DNA of 64,000 nucleotides from SSF14 sp046331245 (GCA_046331245.1 JAXLRH010000002.1:310001-374000); one strand, 5' to 3'; counted from the first letter of the stretch, positions 20,435 to 31,418 are shown. Numbers and translations: made by a program. Notes: a model not told the origin generated them from the sequence alone.

Positions 20435-22450
20435 ATGGCTGCTGAGCCCACTCCCCCGTCGAACAAGTCCCCCAACCCGCAGAACCCGCTGTCCAAGATG
20501 GACCGCGGGCTGCCGCCCTGGTCGCTCTGGGTGATCGTCGGCATCGTGCTCCTGGCGCTCTTCGCCTCGACGCGCATCGACACCACCGCCGGCGACAAGA
20601 TCGAGTACAGCCAGTTCCTCGCCAAGGTGCAGGCCGGCGAGGTGAAGTCGGCCACCTGGGACAACTCCACCACCAAGATCACCGGTGAGTACAAGAAGGG
20701 CGGGGTGAAGTTCGAGACCACGGGTCCGCCCAGCCCCGACGAGGCCACGATGAAGCTGCTGCGTGAGAAGACCACGCTCACCTTCGAGACCTCCGAGCCC
20801 GGCATCCTCGGCCAGCTCCTGCCACTCCTCCTGCCCATCGTGCTGCTCGTCGGCTTCTTCTTCTGGATGCAGCGCCGGGCCCAGGGCCAGATGACCGGCA
20901 TCATGTCCATCGGGCGGAGCCGCGCGAAGACGTACTCGTCGGAGCGGCCGGCCACCACGTTCGCCGACGTCGCCGGCTACGAGGGCGTCAAACAGGAGAT
21001 CCGTGAGGTCGTCGACTTCCTGAAGGAGCCCGAGCGCTTCGGCGAGATCGGCGCCCGCATCCCCAAGGGCATCCTGCTCGTCGGCCCTCCCGGCACCGGC
21101 AAGACCCTCATCGCCCGTGCCGTCGCCGGCGAGGCCGGCGTGCCGTTCCTCTCGGTGTCGGGCTCGGACTTCATGGAGATGTTCGTCGGCGTCGGCGCCA
21201 GCCGCGTCCGCGACCTGTTCGAGTCGGCTCGCAAGCTGGGCCGGGCCATCATCTTCATCGACGAGATCGACTCCATCGGCCGCAAGCGCGGGGCCGGCCT
21301 CGGCGGCGGCCACGACGAGCGCGAGCAGACGCTCAACCAGATGCTCAACGAGATGGACGGCTTCGAGGCCACCGAGGGCATCGTGATGATGGCCGCCACC
21401 AACCGGCCCGACATCCTCGACCCCGCGCTCCTGCGCCCGGGCCGCTTCGACCGCCAGGTCGTCGTCCCGCTGCCCGAGCTCAGCGACCGTCGCCAGATCC
21501 TCGACGTGCACGTCCGCCACAAGCGGCTGGCCCCCGACATCGACCTCGACGTCGTGGCCCGCGGCACGCCCGGCATGAGCGGCGCCGAGCTGTCGAACCT
21601 CGTCAACGAGGCGGCGCTCCACGCCGTCCGCAGCGAGTCGCAGGTCATCCGCAACGTCGACTTCGAGTACGCCCGCGACCGGGTCCTCATGGGCGCGAAG
21701 CGCGAGTCGATGGTGCTCTCCGACAAGGAGAAGGAGCTCACGGCGTACCACGAGGCCGGCCACGCCGTGTGCGCCGCCGTGCTCGAGCACACCGATCCGC
21801 TCCACAAGGTGACGATCATCCCGATGGGCATGGCGCTGGGTGTCACGATCTCGCTGCCGGCGGAGGACCGCCACAGCTACGACCAGGCGTACCTCGAGGA
21901 CTCGATCGTGATGGCCATGGGTGGCCGCATCGCCGAGCGCCTCATCTTCGGCGTCGTGTCCACCGGGGCCAACAACGACCTCGTCGTCGCCACCGAGCGG
22001 GCCCGCAAGATGGTGCGCGAGTGGGGCATGAGCGACCGCATCGGTCCGATGGCCTGGGGCAGCCAGGGTCAGGTGTTCCTCGGCGAGGACCTCATGAGCA
22101 CCCGCGACTACTCCGACGACACCGCCCGTGTCATCGACGAGGAGGTCGAGAAGATCCTCCGCGAGTGCGAGCAGCGCTGCGTCGACACGCTCACCCGTGA
22201 GCGGGCCGGCCTCGAGATGGTGGCCAAGTCGCTGCTCGAGCTCGAGACGATCTCGGGTGACGACGTCACCCGGCTCATCGCCATCTCGCGTGGCGAGCAG
22301 GTGCCGCCTCCGCCGGTGCCCACGCCGCCGCCGCTGCCCGCGATGCAGTACCCGCCGCCCCCGGCGCCGACGCCGTCACGCATCCCGTCGCTCGGCGCCA
22401 TCAAGCCGCCGTTCGCGCCGCCGCCCGACTTCTCGGCACCCCCCGCCTGA
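20435..22450 (+). CDS. ftsH: ATP-dependent zinc metalloprotease FtsH
   Basis: FtsH is the membrane-bound AAA+ protease that removes misassembled membrane proteins and regulatory factors. In 671 residues: two membrane helices (about 30-46 and 128-144) flanking an outer domain, Walker A GPPGTGKT (217-224), Walker B FIDEIDS (274-280), the second region of homology with DPALLRPGRFDRQ (329-341) and the zinc site HEAGH (439-443). The last 45 residues are a Pro/Ala-rich tail (PPPPVPTPPPLP and similar) beyond the protease domain, of a kind seen in actinobacterial FtsH. It stands alone between a divergent and a convergent gene. Confidence 0.98.
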   Translation: MAAEPTPPSNKSPNPQNPLSKMDRGLPPWSLWVIVGIVLLALFASTRIDTTAGDKIEYSQFLAKVQAGEVKSATWDNSTTKITGEYKKGGVKFETTGPPSPDEATMKLLREKTTLTFETSEPGILGQLLPLLLPIVLLVGFFFWMQRRAQGQMTGIMSIGRSRAKTYSSERPATTFADVAGYEGVKQEIREVVDFLKEPERFGEIGARIPKGILLVGPPGTGKTLIARAVAGEAGVPFLSVSGSDFMEMFVGVGASRVRDLFESARKLGRAIIFIDEIDSIGRKRGAGLGGGHDEREQTLNQMLNEMDGFEATEGIVMMAATNRPDILDPALLRPGRFDRQVVVPLPELSDRRQILDVHVRHKRLAPDIDLDVVARGTPGMSGAELSNLVNEAALHAVRSESQVIRNVDFEYARDRVLMGAKRESMVLSDKEKELTAYHEAGHAVCAAVLEHTDPLHKVTIIPMGMALGVTISLPAEDRHSYDQAYLEDSIVMAMGGRIAERLIFGVVSTGANNDLVVATERARKMVREWGMSDRIGPMAWGSQGQVFLGEDLMSTRDYSDDTARVIDEEVEKILRECEQRCVDTLTRERAGLEMVAKSLLELETISGDDVTRLIAISRGEQVPPPPVPTPPPLPAMQYPPPPAPTPSRIPSLGAIKPPFAPPPDFSAPPA

Positions 22451-22454
22451 CGCC

Positions 22455-22472
22455 GGCGCCGGTGCCGGCGCC
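22455..22472. terminator. GC-rich palindrome between ftsH and the thioredoxin-like gene
   Basis: GGCGCCGG and CCGGCGCC form a near-contiguous palindrome that would fold as a 7-bp stem with a GTGC loop. It lies five bases after the ftsH stop and before the stop of the convergent gene, so it can terminate both transcripts. No U-tract. Confidence 0.5.
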
Positions 22473-22484
22473 CAGCGCTCTCGA

Positions 22485-22940
22485 TCAGTCGTGGTCGTGG
22501 CCGCCGCAGCCCGGCGGCACCGAGCCCGGCTCGCGGGCCTCGGCCAGCGCGGCCCACAGGTGGGTGGCGCTCGTCGGGCCGATGAACGACCGCTGCACGA
22601 CACCAGCGGCGTCGGCGATCACCACCGTCGGCACCGCGGTGATCGCGTAGCGCTCGTGGAGGTCACGGTCGCGTGAGTACTCGACCTCGACGCTCGACAC
22701 CTCGGCCGACGCCAGCACCGCCGCCTTCGCCGCGACCGAGGCGCAGGTGTCGCACGTCGCCGAGGTGAAGGCGACCACCAACCAGGGGCGATCCGGATCG
22801 GCGAAGTCGTCGCGGTCGAGCTGCGCGGGCGCCACGTGCTGCGTGGGCTGCGACGGCGCGTCGGGCCGCCGGCGCTGTGCGACGAGGGCGATGCCGATCG
22901 CCACGACGAGCAGCGGGAGCGCGATGAGCAGACGATCCAC
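22485..22940 (-). CDS. Membrane-anchored thioredoxin-like protein
   Basis: A 151-residue protein with one N-terminal helix (about 4-21) and a thioredoxin fold. The redox pair is Cys63 and Cys66 (TCDTC), and the cis-proline loop is AVPTVVI (Pro104). It probably works outside the membrane on thiols, though its partner is unknown. The C-terminus ends PGCGGHDHD, a possible metal-binding tail. The GTG start lies two bases after the stop of the DUF5719 gene, and both follow the giant glycosyltransferase gene in one transcription unit. Confidence 0.82.
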   Translation of the reverse strand: MDRLLIALPLLVVAIGIALVAQRRRPDAPSQPTQHVAPAQLDRDDFADPDRPWLVVAFTSATCDTCASVAAKAAVLASAEVSSVEVEYSRDRDLHERYAITAVPTVVIADAAGVVQRSFIGPTSATHLWAALAEAREPGSVPPGCGGHDHD

Positions 22941-22942
22941 GA

Positions 22943-24412
22943 CTACTTGCCCGCAGGATCCGGCAACGAGGTGATCGTGCCGCCGACGGGGAGGGCCGGC
23001 CACATCGAGAGGTCGGCACGAGCGTTCGACGTGGATCGCGCCGACACGATGACCGGGGTCGACGACCGCACCACGAGGCCGAACGGGCCGGCGGTGGCGG
23101 CATCGCTCACGTTCACCGCCAGCGACGACATCGGCGGCACCTCCAACTTGTCGGCGATGCGGGCGCCGGCGCCGCCGGACGCCTTCGACAGGCTGACCAG
23201 GGAGATGGCGTCGGGCGACGGGTTGGCGATGATCACCACCGACTGGCTGTCGGGGCCGGGATCGAGCGAGGTCACGTACCAGGTGGTGGCCTCCGCGGAG
23301 GAGCCGATCGCGGAGGCGAGACCACCGGCCACCGGCGGACGGGTGTCGGCGGTGCCGTCGCCGCCGGCGCCGGTCACCGTGACCACCTGGGTGACGACCA
23401 CCCCGTCGCCGGACAGCGCGTCGACGCGGAGCCAACGAAGGCTGTCGGGCGGCACCCGGGCCTCGTTGCCGAGGTTCACGGTGCCGTAGTGGCGGGCCGC
23501 GATGTCGAGGACGAAGGGCTCGGGGAACGACGCCTGGTCGTAGCCGTTCGGGATGACCGACACCGTGACCGTCGTGTCCGTGGTGCCGGGGTTGTACACG
23601 TGCAGCTGCTCGGACAGGCCCGTGCCGCCGTAGGAGTCGGCGAGCACCCACGAGGTGGCGGGCCGGTCGGTCCCCGGCTGCAGCCGGAGGCCGCGCCCGG
23701 TGACCGTCTGTGCAAGCTCGGCGACGACCCGACCACCCCGGGCCTCGACGGCGAAGGAGAACTGCGCACGGCGTGACACCGCCGGACCGAGGTCGACCAT
23801 GCGGGAGCTGAACGCCGGCACGATGACGCCCCGGAGCTTCGAGGGGATGCGGACGAACGTGTCGGTGGACACCCGGATGTCGACCGACGCGTCGGTCGGG
23901 AACGGGTTGAGCAGCCACACCTTCGCGCTGGCGTTGTTCTCGATGTCGGCCGACGGGAAGTACCACTGCGCCGACGCCTCGGTGCGGCAGTCCTGCTGGT
24001 CGGACCGCGTGCTCGACACGAGGCGGTGCGCCACCGTGACGTCACCGCCGGACAGCTCGACGGTGACGCCGCCGAGGCCGGCCCCGATGTCGGCCATGTC
24101 GACGACGTGCTGGGAGTGCGCTGGCACCGGCGTGTCCTGCGCCGACGTCTTGCCGGACTCGGTGCGATAGCCGGTGATGCGGGCGCGCACCGAGCGGCCG
24201 GGGTTCGTGATGATGATCTGGTGGTCGAGGACGTCGGTGGTGCCGTCGGGCGCCGCCGGGCAGTACCAGGTGGTGGCCGTCGCGTCGCGGTCGACGACGA
24301 CCCCGACCGCGGGCGACGGCGTGACCTCCGGCTCGGCGTGGGGGTGGTCGAGCTGGAACAGGCCGACCACGAGCGCGGCCACGGCGACGAGCACGGCGAG
24401 GCGACCGGCCAT
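22943..24412 (-). CDS. DUF5719-type exported protein
   Basis: A protein of about 489 residues with an N-terminal signal-anchor (MAGRLAVLVAVAALVVGL) and a long outer part of beta-rich repeats, in which TTWYCPAA, AQWYFPSA, TSWVLADS and TTWYVTSL recur at about 110-residue intervals, each followed by an N-P-rich turn. This fits actinobacterial DUF5719 proteins, which accompany large GT2 membrane proteins. Function unknown; it may hold or modify the glycan made by its neighbour. The start shares one base with the stop of that gene (TGATG); a longer in-frame start would bury the signal. Confidence 0.82.
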   Translation of the reverse strand: MAGRLAVLVAVAALVVGLFQLDHPHAEPEVTPSPAVGVVVDRDATATTWYCPAAPDGTTDVLDHQIIITNPGRSVRARITGYRTESGKTSAQDTPVPAHSQHVVDMADIGAGLGGVTVELSGGDVTVAHRLVSSTRSDQQDCRTEASAQWYFPSADIENNASAKVWLLNPFPTDASVDIRVSTDTFVRIPSKLRGVIVPAFSSRMVDLGPAVSRRAQFSFAVEARGGRVVAELAQTVTGRGLRLQPGTDRPATSWVLADSYGGTGLSEQLHVYNPGTTDTTVTVSVIPNGYDQASFPEPFVLDIAARHYGTVNLGNEARVPPDSLRWLRVDALSGDGVVVTQVVTVTGAGGDGTADTRPPVAGGLASAIGSSAEATTWYVTSLDPGPDSQSVVIIANPSPDAISLVSLSKASGGAGARIADKLEVPPMSSLAVNVSDAATAGPFGLVVRSSTPVIVSARSTSNARADLSMWPALPVGGTITSLPDPAGK

Positions 24413-27400
24413 CAGGCGTTGCTCCGTTCGCTGCGGGAGTGCGCAAGGCGCACCCGGAACTCGTGGACCCGACGCCGTCGCGTCCACGGCAGGCTCACCA
24501 GCACGAGCAGCTGGAGGACGTGGGCGAGGATCTGCCACGCGGGCGTGGAGTACTCGAGCGTCGCATCGCCGCCGGCGCCGGTGCGGAACTGCGAGGCCCA
24601 GCCGAACACCGGCCGCGCCTGCTGATCCCGGCCGTCGACCGACAGGGTCCAGTTCGCGTCACGGGTGGAGAGGTCGACGAGCGCCTCGTCGTTCGGCAGC
24701 TTGCCGCGGTACGCGGTGGGGGGACGGCCGGTGACCGACCACGCCGACACGGTGGGCGGATCGGCGACCAGGGCGTCCGCTCCCCCGGGCTTCGCCCAGG
24801 TGGCGGCGGTGCCCGGATCGGCGGTGAACCGGATCGGCAGCCGCGCCAGGTTCTCGTACACCTCAATGCCGGGCGCCACCTCGATGCGGGCGAGGTCGAG
24901 CTGCTGGTTGAGGCGGTCCTCGAGCTCGGGGTCGATCGAGTAGAGCGTGCGGCCGTACGGGAGCGGCGCGAGGCGCTGCTGCACCACGACGTAGCGGACG
25001 CCGAACGGCGCCAGCGACGCGCCGAGCCGCCCGGTGCCGCCGACGGTGGCGTCGTTCAGCAGCGCCCGCAGCGACCGCTCGCCGGCGCCCATCTCGGGCG
25101 GGAACAGCGAGGACACGCCCGGGCCGACGCCGTCGGTGAGCGCGAACTTCATGCCGTCGCGGAGCGCCCATCCGGACAGCGACATGGCCTCGGCGTCGCC
25201 GACCCACAACGTCCGCTCGTTGGCCACCGACGAGCGGGGCGTGATCGGGCGGAGCGCGGTCGCCGTGTCGCTCACCGGCGCCAACCACCGACCGTCGAGG
25301 AAGTCCAGCACCAGCGGGACCGACGAGACGACCACCGACAGCACGGCGAGGAGCGACAGGAGCTGGCGCCAGCCGAACGCCCCCCCGACCACGTCGGACC
25401 GGAACGCCTCCACGCCGAGCGCGAGCGAGAGCACCACGCCGACGCCGGCGAGCGACAGCAGCACCTCGGGCGCCGGCAGCGACACTCCCGGGGCCAGGCG
25501 GCCGGCCAGCACGATCGCCGTGAACGACGTGAGGATGAGCACGGCCGCGAGGGTCGCCCATCGGAACCGCTGCTGCGACGAGATCATCAGCGCCACGACC
25601 GACGCCACCATCAGCCCGATCGTGACCAGCCCACCGTGGGAGCCGGAGTCGAACAGCACGGCACGGGACAGCGCGAGCGGCGCACGCCGGCTCGGATCGC
25701 TCCCGGAGAGGATCGCCCACCGGTTGGAGGACGCCAGCACCGACACCGCCCACGGCAGGTGCAGCAGGAAGGACACTCCGAGTCCGCCGGCCGTGACCGT
25801 GATCGCCCGCATCGGACGACCGTCGCGGGCCGTGGCGGTGAGCGTGGCGACGACGAGGGCGCAGATGACCACGGCGACCAGCAGCACGACGGGAGCCACG
25901 GTGGCGGCGGCCGCCAGCACGATGCCGAGACCGACGATCTGGCGCTGCGTCGAGCCGGGTGCCGGCTCGGCCGTGTCGAACGGCGCCCATGCACCGGCAC
26001 GGGCGACCCGACCGAGGATGGCGGGGCACGCCGCATAGACCACGAGCGCCTGCCAGCGACCCTCGGCGATCGCGTTGTACGGCACCGGGTTGACGAGGTA
26101 CGCGAGCAGCGCCGCCGACCGGGCGCCGGTGGAGGCGCAGCCCCGCAGCAGACGCCACGACGCCACGGCGCCGAGCGGCAACGGCGCCAGGATGAGCACG
26201 GTCCGGGCGAACCCGGCCGAGCCGAACGTGAGCCAGGTGGCGACGGCGCCCACGACGTTGATCGTGGGCGCTCCGCCCGACGACCCGAGACCGACACTCC
26301 GCCAGCCCGACCACCACTCCGAGAACAGCCTCGATGCCGACCCGAGCGGCGCGAAGTCGCGCACGACCGGCACGCCGCTGCCGATGAGTGAACGCGAACC
26401 GACCGCGAGCACGACGGCGACCACGAGGAACGCGACGACCCCGACCAGGCTCTCCGCCGGATCCTCGCCCGAGCCGGGAAGCCCGCGCGCCGCCCTCGCC
26501 AGCGTCGCCGACACCGTGCGGCTGCCCGAGGTGTGCCGGCGGACGAAGCTGATGAATCGCACGCTGCCCTTGATCTGCAGCCGCCGGATCTCCTCGTCGG
26601 GCGTGCGACGCGACCGCTTCACCCGCCCGCGCAGCCGCAGCGTGCGCGGCAGGTGCGCCACGTTCCAGGCGAACGCCGACACGACGTCGCCGGCGACGGC
26701 GGCGTGGCCCCGCACCAACGCCCCGATCATGTCCACGAACGCCAGGAGCATGGCCTGCGGAGCGATGCGCAGCAGCTGCATCGGGCTGTAGCAGACCATC
26801 ATGATGCGGGCCTGGTGGCGGAGGGCGAGGCGGTGCGCCCGCCCCGTCGGGTCGCCGAGCTCGGAGCGCTCGCGGTGGCGCACGACCGCCGCCGGCATGA
26901 CCACCGTGCGGGCGCCGGCGACACGGGCCCGCCAGCACAGGTCGAGGTCCTCCCCGGAGCCGTCGATGTCGGTGGAGAACCCGCCGAGGTCGGCGAAGAG
27001 GTCGCAGCGCACCAGCATCGCGGCGCTCGACACGACGAACGCCTCGCGCACCGCGTCGTGCTGCGCCTGGTCGAGCTCGTTCAGCTCGGCGATGGGCCAC
27101 GAGAAGCCGAACTTGTCGACGGAGCCGCCGACGCTGCGGAGGTGCTCGGGGTCGTCCCAGTCGACGAGCTTGGCGCCGACGATGCCGGCGTTCGAACGGA
27201 ACGCCTCCTCCACCATCGCCTGCACCGCGCCGGCGCGGAGATCGATGTCGTCGTGGCAGAACAGGTAGAACTGCGCGCCCTCGATGGTGCCCAGCGCGGC
27301 GTTGGCGGTCTCGGCGAACGTGGCGCCGTCGAGCCGCTTCACGAAGGCGTTCGGCAGCACCCCAGCGACCCGCTCGGTGGGGTCGACGAGCGAGCCGGCG

Positions 27401-27717
27401 TCGACGACCAGCACCGTGAGGTTTGCGTACTCCTGCGCGGCCAGCGACTCGAGCATCGGTTCGAGCCAGGGACCGGGATTGCGGGTCGACACGACGGCGA
27501 CGACGGCCGGCACGCCGACGCCGACCATGGCGGGAACCGAGTCGGGAGCGACGTCGTAGCCCTCGACGAACGGAGTGGAATCCGGTGTCCAGTCGTCCGG
27601 ATCCTCGACCGGATCGGGCGCCGAGGCCCGGCCGCCAGGGACGGTGTCGGCGGAGGTGCGGCGGCGGGAAGGCATGGAGACGTGGGGGCGCACGCGATCG
27701 GTACGGCGACCTCGCAT
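24412..27717 (-). CDS. Giant GT2 glycosyltransferase with polytopic membrane domain
   Basis: An 1101-residue protein. Residues about 70-330 are a GT2 domain: VVAVVSTRNPGPW, VLVVDAGS, the DXD-like HDDIDL and the acceptor-site GEDLDLCWRARVAG. From about 410 to 880 there are ten or more hydrophobic helices, then an outer domain ending in one more helix and a basic tail. It resembles actinobacterial transferases proposed to build surface polysaccharides. DUF5719 and thioredoxin-like genes are coupled downstream. The start is uncertain: a Met 14 residues inside is also possible, and no ribosome site is evident for either. Confidence 0.85.
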   Translation of the reverse strand: MRGRRTDRVRPHVSMPSRRRTSADTVPGGRASAPDPVEDPDDWTPDSTPFVEGYDVAPDSVPAMVGVGVPAVVAVVSTRNPGPWLEPMLESLAAQEYANLTVLVVDAGSLVDPTERVAGVLPNAFVKRLDGATFAETANAALGTIEGAQFYLFCHDDIDLRAGAVQAMVEEAFRSNAGIVGAKLVDWDDPEHLRSVGGSVDKFGFSWPIAELNELDQAQHDAVREAFVVSSAAMLVRCDLFADLGGFSTDIDGSGEDLDLCWRARVAGARTVVMPAAVVRHRERSELGDPTGRAHRLALRHQARIMMVCYSPMQLLRIAPQAMLLAFVDMIGALVRGHAAVAGDVVSAFAWNVAHLPRTLRLRGRVKRSRRTPDEEIRRLQIKGSVRFISFVRRHTSGSRTVSATLARAARGLPGSGEDPAESLVGVVAFLVVAVVLAVGSRSLIGSGVPVVRDFAPLGSASRLFSEWWSGWRSVGLGSSGGAPTINVVGAVATWLTFGSAGFARTVLILAPLPLGAVASWRLLRGCASTGARSAALLAYLVNPVPYNAIAEGRWQALVVYAACPAILGRVARAGAWAPFDTAEPAPGSTQRQIVGLGIVLAAAATVAPVVLLVAVVICALVVATLTATARDGRPMRAITVTAGGLGVSFLLHLPWAVSVLASSNRWAILSGSDPSRRAPLALSRAVLFDSGSHGGLVTIGLMVASVVALMISSQQRFRWATLAAVLILTSFTAIVLAGRLAPGVSLPAPEVLLSLAGVGVVLSLALGVEAFRSDVVGGAFGWRQLLSLLAVLSVVVSSVPLVLDFLDGRWLAPVSDTATALRPITPRSSVANERTLWVGDAEAMSLSGWALRDGMKFALTDGVGPGVSSLFPPEMGAGERSLRALLNDATVGGTGRLGASLAPFGVRYVVVQQRLAPLPYGRTLYSIDPELEDRLNQQLDLARIEVAPGIEVYENLARLPIRFTADPGTAATWAKPGGADALVADPPTVSAWSVTGRPPTAYRGKLPNDEALVDLSTRDANWTLSVDGRDQQARPVFGWASQFRTGAGGDATLEYSTPAWQILAHVLQLLVLVSLPWTRRRRVHEFRVRLAHSRSERSNA

Positions 27718-27760
27718 AGTAGTTCACCATCCCCCGGACGATTCGAGAGGGCAGGGGCCA

Positions 27761-27766
27761 TAGACT
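27761..27766 (+). promoter_or_regulatory. Putative -10 box of the GDP-deoxyhexose reductase gene (TAGACT)
   Basis: TAGACT lies 12 bases before the GTG at 27779, in the 61-base gap between divergent genes. Transcription would begin within a few bases of that codon. -35 unclear. Confidence 0.4.
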
Positions 27767-27778
27767 GACCCGCAGTAT

Positions 27779-28723
27779 GTGCCGAGGTCCCTCCCCGCAA
27801 CGATCGGCGCGCCCGTGATCGCGCTCGTCACGGGCGCCACGGGCTTCGTCGGCCCCCATCTGGTCGAGCACCTCGAGGCCTGCGGCGACGAGGTCGCGGC
27901 CACCGACCGGTCCACCGGCCTCGACATCGGCGATGTGGCCGAGCTCCGTCGACATTTCGGCGAGGTGCGCCCCGAGATCGTGTACCACCTGGCCGGCGAC
28001 AGCGACGTCGGCGGTTCGTGGGACCACCCGCTCAGCACCTTCCGCTCGAACGCCGAGGGGACCCTCAACGTGCTCGACGCGGCCCGTTCGGCCGGCGTGC
28101 GGCGCGTCGTGGCCATCGGGAGCGCCGACGTGTACGGCAAGGTCGTCGAGTCCGAGCTCCCGCTCACCGAGCGGTCCGAGCTCCGGCCCACCAGCCCCTA
28201 CGCCGCCTCGAAGGTGGCCGCCGACTACCTCGCCCTGCAGGCGTGGCTCGGCTACGGGCTGGAGGTGATCCGCGTCCGTGCCTTCAACCATCTCGGCCCC
28301 GGCCAGAGCGAGCGCTTCGTCGCCCCTGCCATCGCCGCCCGCATCGCCCGCAACGAGGCCGACGGCAGCGACGTCGTCCCCGTCGGCAACCTCGACCCCC
28401 GCCGCGACCTCACCGACGTCCGCGACGTCGTCCGGGCGTACCGCCTCCTGGCCGAACGGGGCACGGCCGGCGAGGTGTACAACGTGTGCTCCGGCGAGGC
28501 GATCCGCATCGGCGACCTCGCCGAGCGGCTCGTCGCGCTGGCCGAGCGGCCCATGCAGCTCGTGCCGGATCCCGACCTCCAGCGCCCCGTCGACATCCCT
28601 GTGCTGTGCGGCGACAACACCAAGCTGCGCGACGCCACCGGCTGGGCGCCGGTGTACGACATCGCCCGAACGCTCGCCGACCTCATGGCCGACTGCCGGG
28701 CACGCGTGGCAACACGGCGCTGA
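27779..28723 (+). CDS. rmd: GDP-4-keto-6-deoxymannose reductase-like epimerase/dehydratase
   Basis: A 314-residue extended SDR. It has the glycine loop TGATGFVGPHL, the YAASK catalytic motif and RAFNHLGPGQ, which is characteristic of GDP-6-deoxy-4-keto-D-mannose reductases (RMD) that make GDP-D-rhamnose. The neighbouring gmd supplies exactly that substrate, which strongly supports the call. The Asp in LTDVRDVVRAY and the C-terminal segment also fit. The GTG at 27779 follows a good -10 box; an alternative GTG at 27815 would start at the first strand, as in most homologues. Gene symbol by pathway inference. Confidence 0.85.
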   Translation: MPRSLPATIGAPVIALVTGATGFVGPHLVEHLEACGDEVAATDRSTGLDIGDVAELRRHFGEVRPEIVYHLAGDSDVGGSWDHPLSTFRSNAEGTLNVLDAARSAGVRRVVAIGSADVYGKVVESELPLTERSELRPTSPYAASKVAADYLALQAWLGYGLEVIRVRAFNHLGPGQSERFVAPAIAARIARNEADGSDVVPVGNLDPRRDLTDVRDVVRAYRLLAERGTAGEVYNVCSGEAIRIGDLAERLVALAERPMQLVPDPDLQRPVDIPVLCGDNTKLRDATGWAPVYDIARTLADLMADCRARVATRR

Positions 28724-28727
28724 CGAG

Positions 28728-28733
28728 TAAAGT
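28728..28733 (+). promoter_or_regulatory. Possible -10 box of gmd (TAAAGT)
   Basis: TAAAGT just beyond the rmd stop would give a leader of about 40 bases before the gmd ATG. The matching -35 is poor, and gmd may instead be read from the rmd promoter. Confidence 0.3.
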
Positions 28734-28778
28734 CCAGGCGCTGTTTACCCCGATCCGAACGAGCCGGAGCCCACACCC

Positions 28779-29755
28779 ATGACCAGACGCGCCCTCATCA
28801 CCGGCATCACCGGCCAGGACGGGTCCTATCTCGCCGAGTTCCTCCTCGATCAGGGGTACGAGATCTTCGGGATGGTGCGTCGTTCGTCGACGGTGACGTT
28901 CGAGCGCATCGCCCACCTGCAGGACCGCATCACGATGGTGTACGCCGACCTGCTCGACCAGGCGTCGATGATCGAGGTGCTGCGGGCCCACGAGCCCGAC
29001 GAGGTCTACAACCTCGCCGCGCAGTCCTTCGTGCCCACGTCGTTCTCCCAGCCGGTGCTCACCGGCGAGGTCACGGCCCTCGGCGTCACCCGCATCCTCG
29101 ACGCGATCCGCCTCGTGAACCCGGAGATCCGCTTCTACCAGGCGTCCTCGTCGGAGATGTTCGGCAAGGTCGTCGAGGTGCCGCAGCGCGAGTCGACGCC
29201 GTTCTATCCCCGCAGCCCGTACGGCGTCGCCAAGCTGTACGGCCACTGGATCACCATCAACTACCGCGAGTCGTACGACCTGCACGCCAGCTCCGGCATC
29301 CTCTTCAACCACGAGTCGCCCCGCCGCGGCCTCGAGTTCGTCACACGCAAGATCAGTTACGGCGTCGCCCGCATCAAGCTCGGCCAGCAGCAGGAGCTGC
29401 GTCTCGGCAACCTCGAGGCCCAGCGCGACTGGGGCTTCGCCGGCGACTACGTGAAGGCCATGTGGGCGATGCTGCAGCAGGACCACCCCGACGACTACGT
29501 GGTCTCCACCGGCGAGACGCACAGCGTGCGCGAGTTCTGCGAGATCGCGTTCGACCAGGTGGGCCTCGACTGGAACGACTTCGTCGTGGTCGACGAGGCG
29601 TTCTTCCGCCCCGCCGAGGTCGACCTGCTCATCGGCGACCCCACCAAGGCGAAGAAGGTCCTCGACTGGGAGGCCGAGACCAGCTTCGACCAGCTCGTCC
29701 GCATGATGGTCGACGCCGACCTCGACTTCCTGCAGGGCAAGCTCCGCGGCATCTC

Positions 29756-29759
<4 letters not shown>
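28779..29759 (+). CDS. gmd: GDP-mannose 4,6-dehydratase
   Basis: Gmd converts GDP-mannose to GDP-4-keto-6-deoxy-mannose, the branch point to GDP-D-rhamnose and GDP-L-fucose. The 326-residue protein carries TGITGQDGSYLAEFLL, the VRRSST loop, YNLAAQSFV, the catalytic YGVAK with SSSEMFG upstream, and the NHESPRRG signature unique to Gmd. Both follow-on enzymes are in the window: the reductase next door and Fcl at 38729. Its stop overlaps the start of cofD (ATGA), coupling a sugar gene to an F420 gene. Confidence 0.97.
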
Positions 29760-30693
<934 letters not shown>

Positions 30694-30697
<4 letters not shown>

Positions 30698-31413
30698 GCC
30701 GCCTCGAGATCGTCGCAGTCGAGGGCATCGGCGAGATCGGCCGCGCCGCCGACGTCGCCACGATCATCTGCGACGCCGCCGCCGCCCAGGGCACCCCGCT
30801 CGCCGACGGCGACATCGTCGTCGTGACGCAGAAGATCGTGTCGAAGGCCGAAGGCGCCATGATCGAGGTCGACCCGTCGGACCCGCTCAGCCACAAGCCG
30901 ATCGTCGAGCGCGAGTCCGTGCGCATCCTGCGTCGCCGCGGCGAGCTCATCATCAGCGAGACGAAGCACGGGTTCATCTGCGCGAACGCCGGCATCGACC
31001 TCAGCAACGTCGATCGGGGCTGGGCGGCGCTGCTGCCCGACGATCCCGACCGCTCGGCCCGCCGCATCCGCGACGGCATCCGCGGCAAGGGCGGCGTGAG
31101 CGTCGGCGTCATCGTCTCGGACACGTTCGGTCGACCCTGGCGCCGCGGTGTCACCGACGTCGCCATCGGCGCCGCCGGCATCGTGCCGGTGCTCGACCTG
31201 CGCGGTACGCAGGACTCCTACGGACGCGAGCTGATGGTCACCGAGGTGTGCATCGTCGACGAGCTCGCCGGCGCAGCGGAGCTCGTCATGGGCAAGGCCA
31301 CGGGCGTGCCCGTGGCGATCGTGCGGGGCGTCGACCCCCGGTGGCTCACCGGCACCCGCGCCGGTGTGCTCGACGAGGTGGTGCGCTCCCCCGCCGACGA
31401 CCTCTTCCGCTGA
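30694..31413 (+). CDS. cofE: F420-0:gamma-glutamyl ligase (CofE)
   Basis: CofE adds the glutamate tail to F420-0 using GTP. The 239-residue protein has VVTQKIVSKAEGAMI, the KHGFICANAGIDLSNV loop, VSDTFGRPWRRG and GRELMVTEVCIVDELA, all conserved in CofE. It stops at the end of the ligase domain: the nitroreductase-like FMN domain fused in mycobacterial FbiB is missing, so dehydro-F420 reduction must be done by another protein if that route is used. GTG start overlapping the cofD stop by GTGA. A strong hairpin follows six bases after its stop. Confidence 0.95.
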
Positions 31414-31418
31414 CCCAC

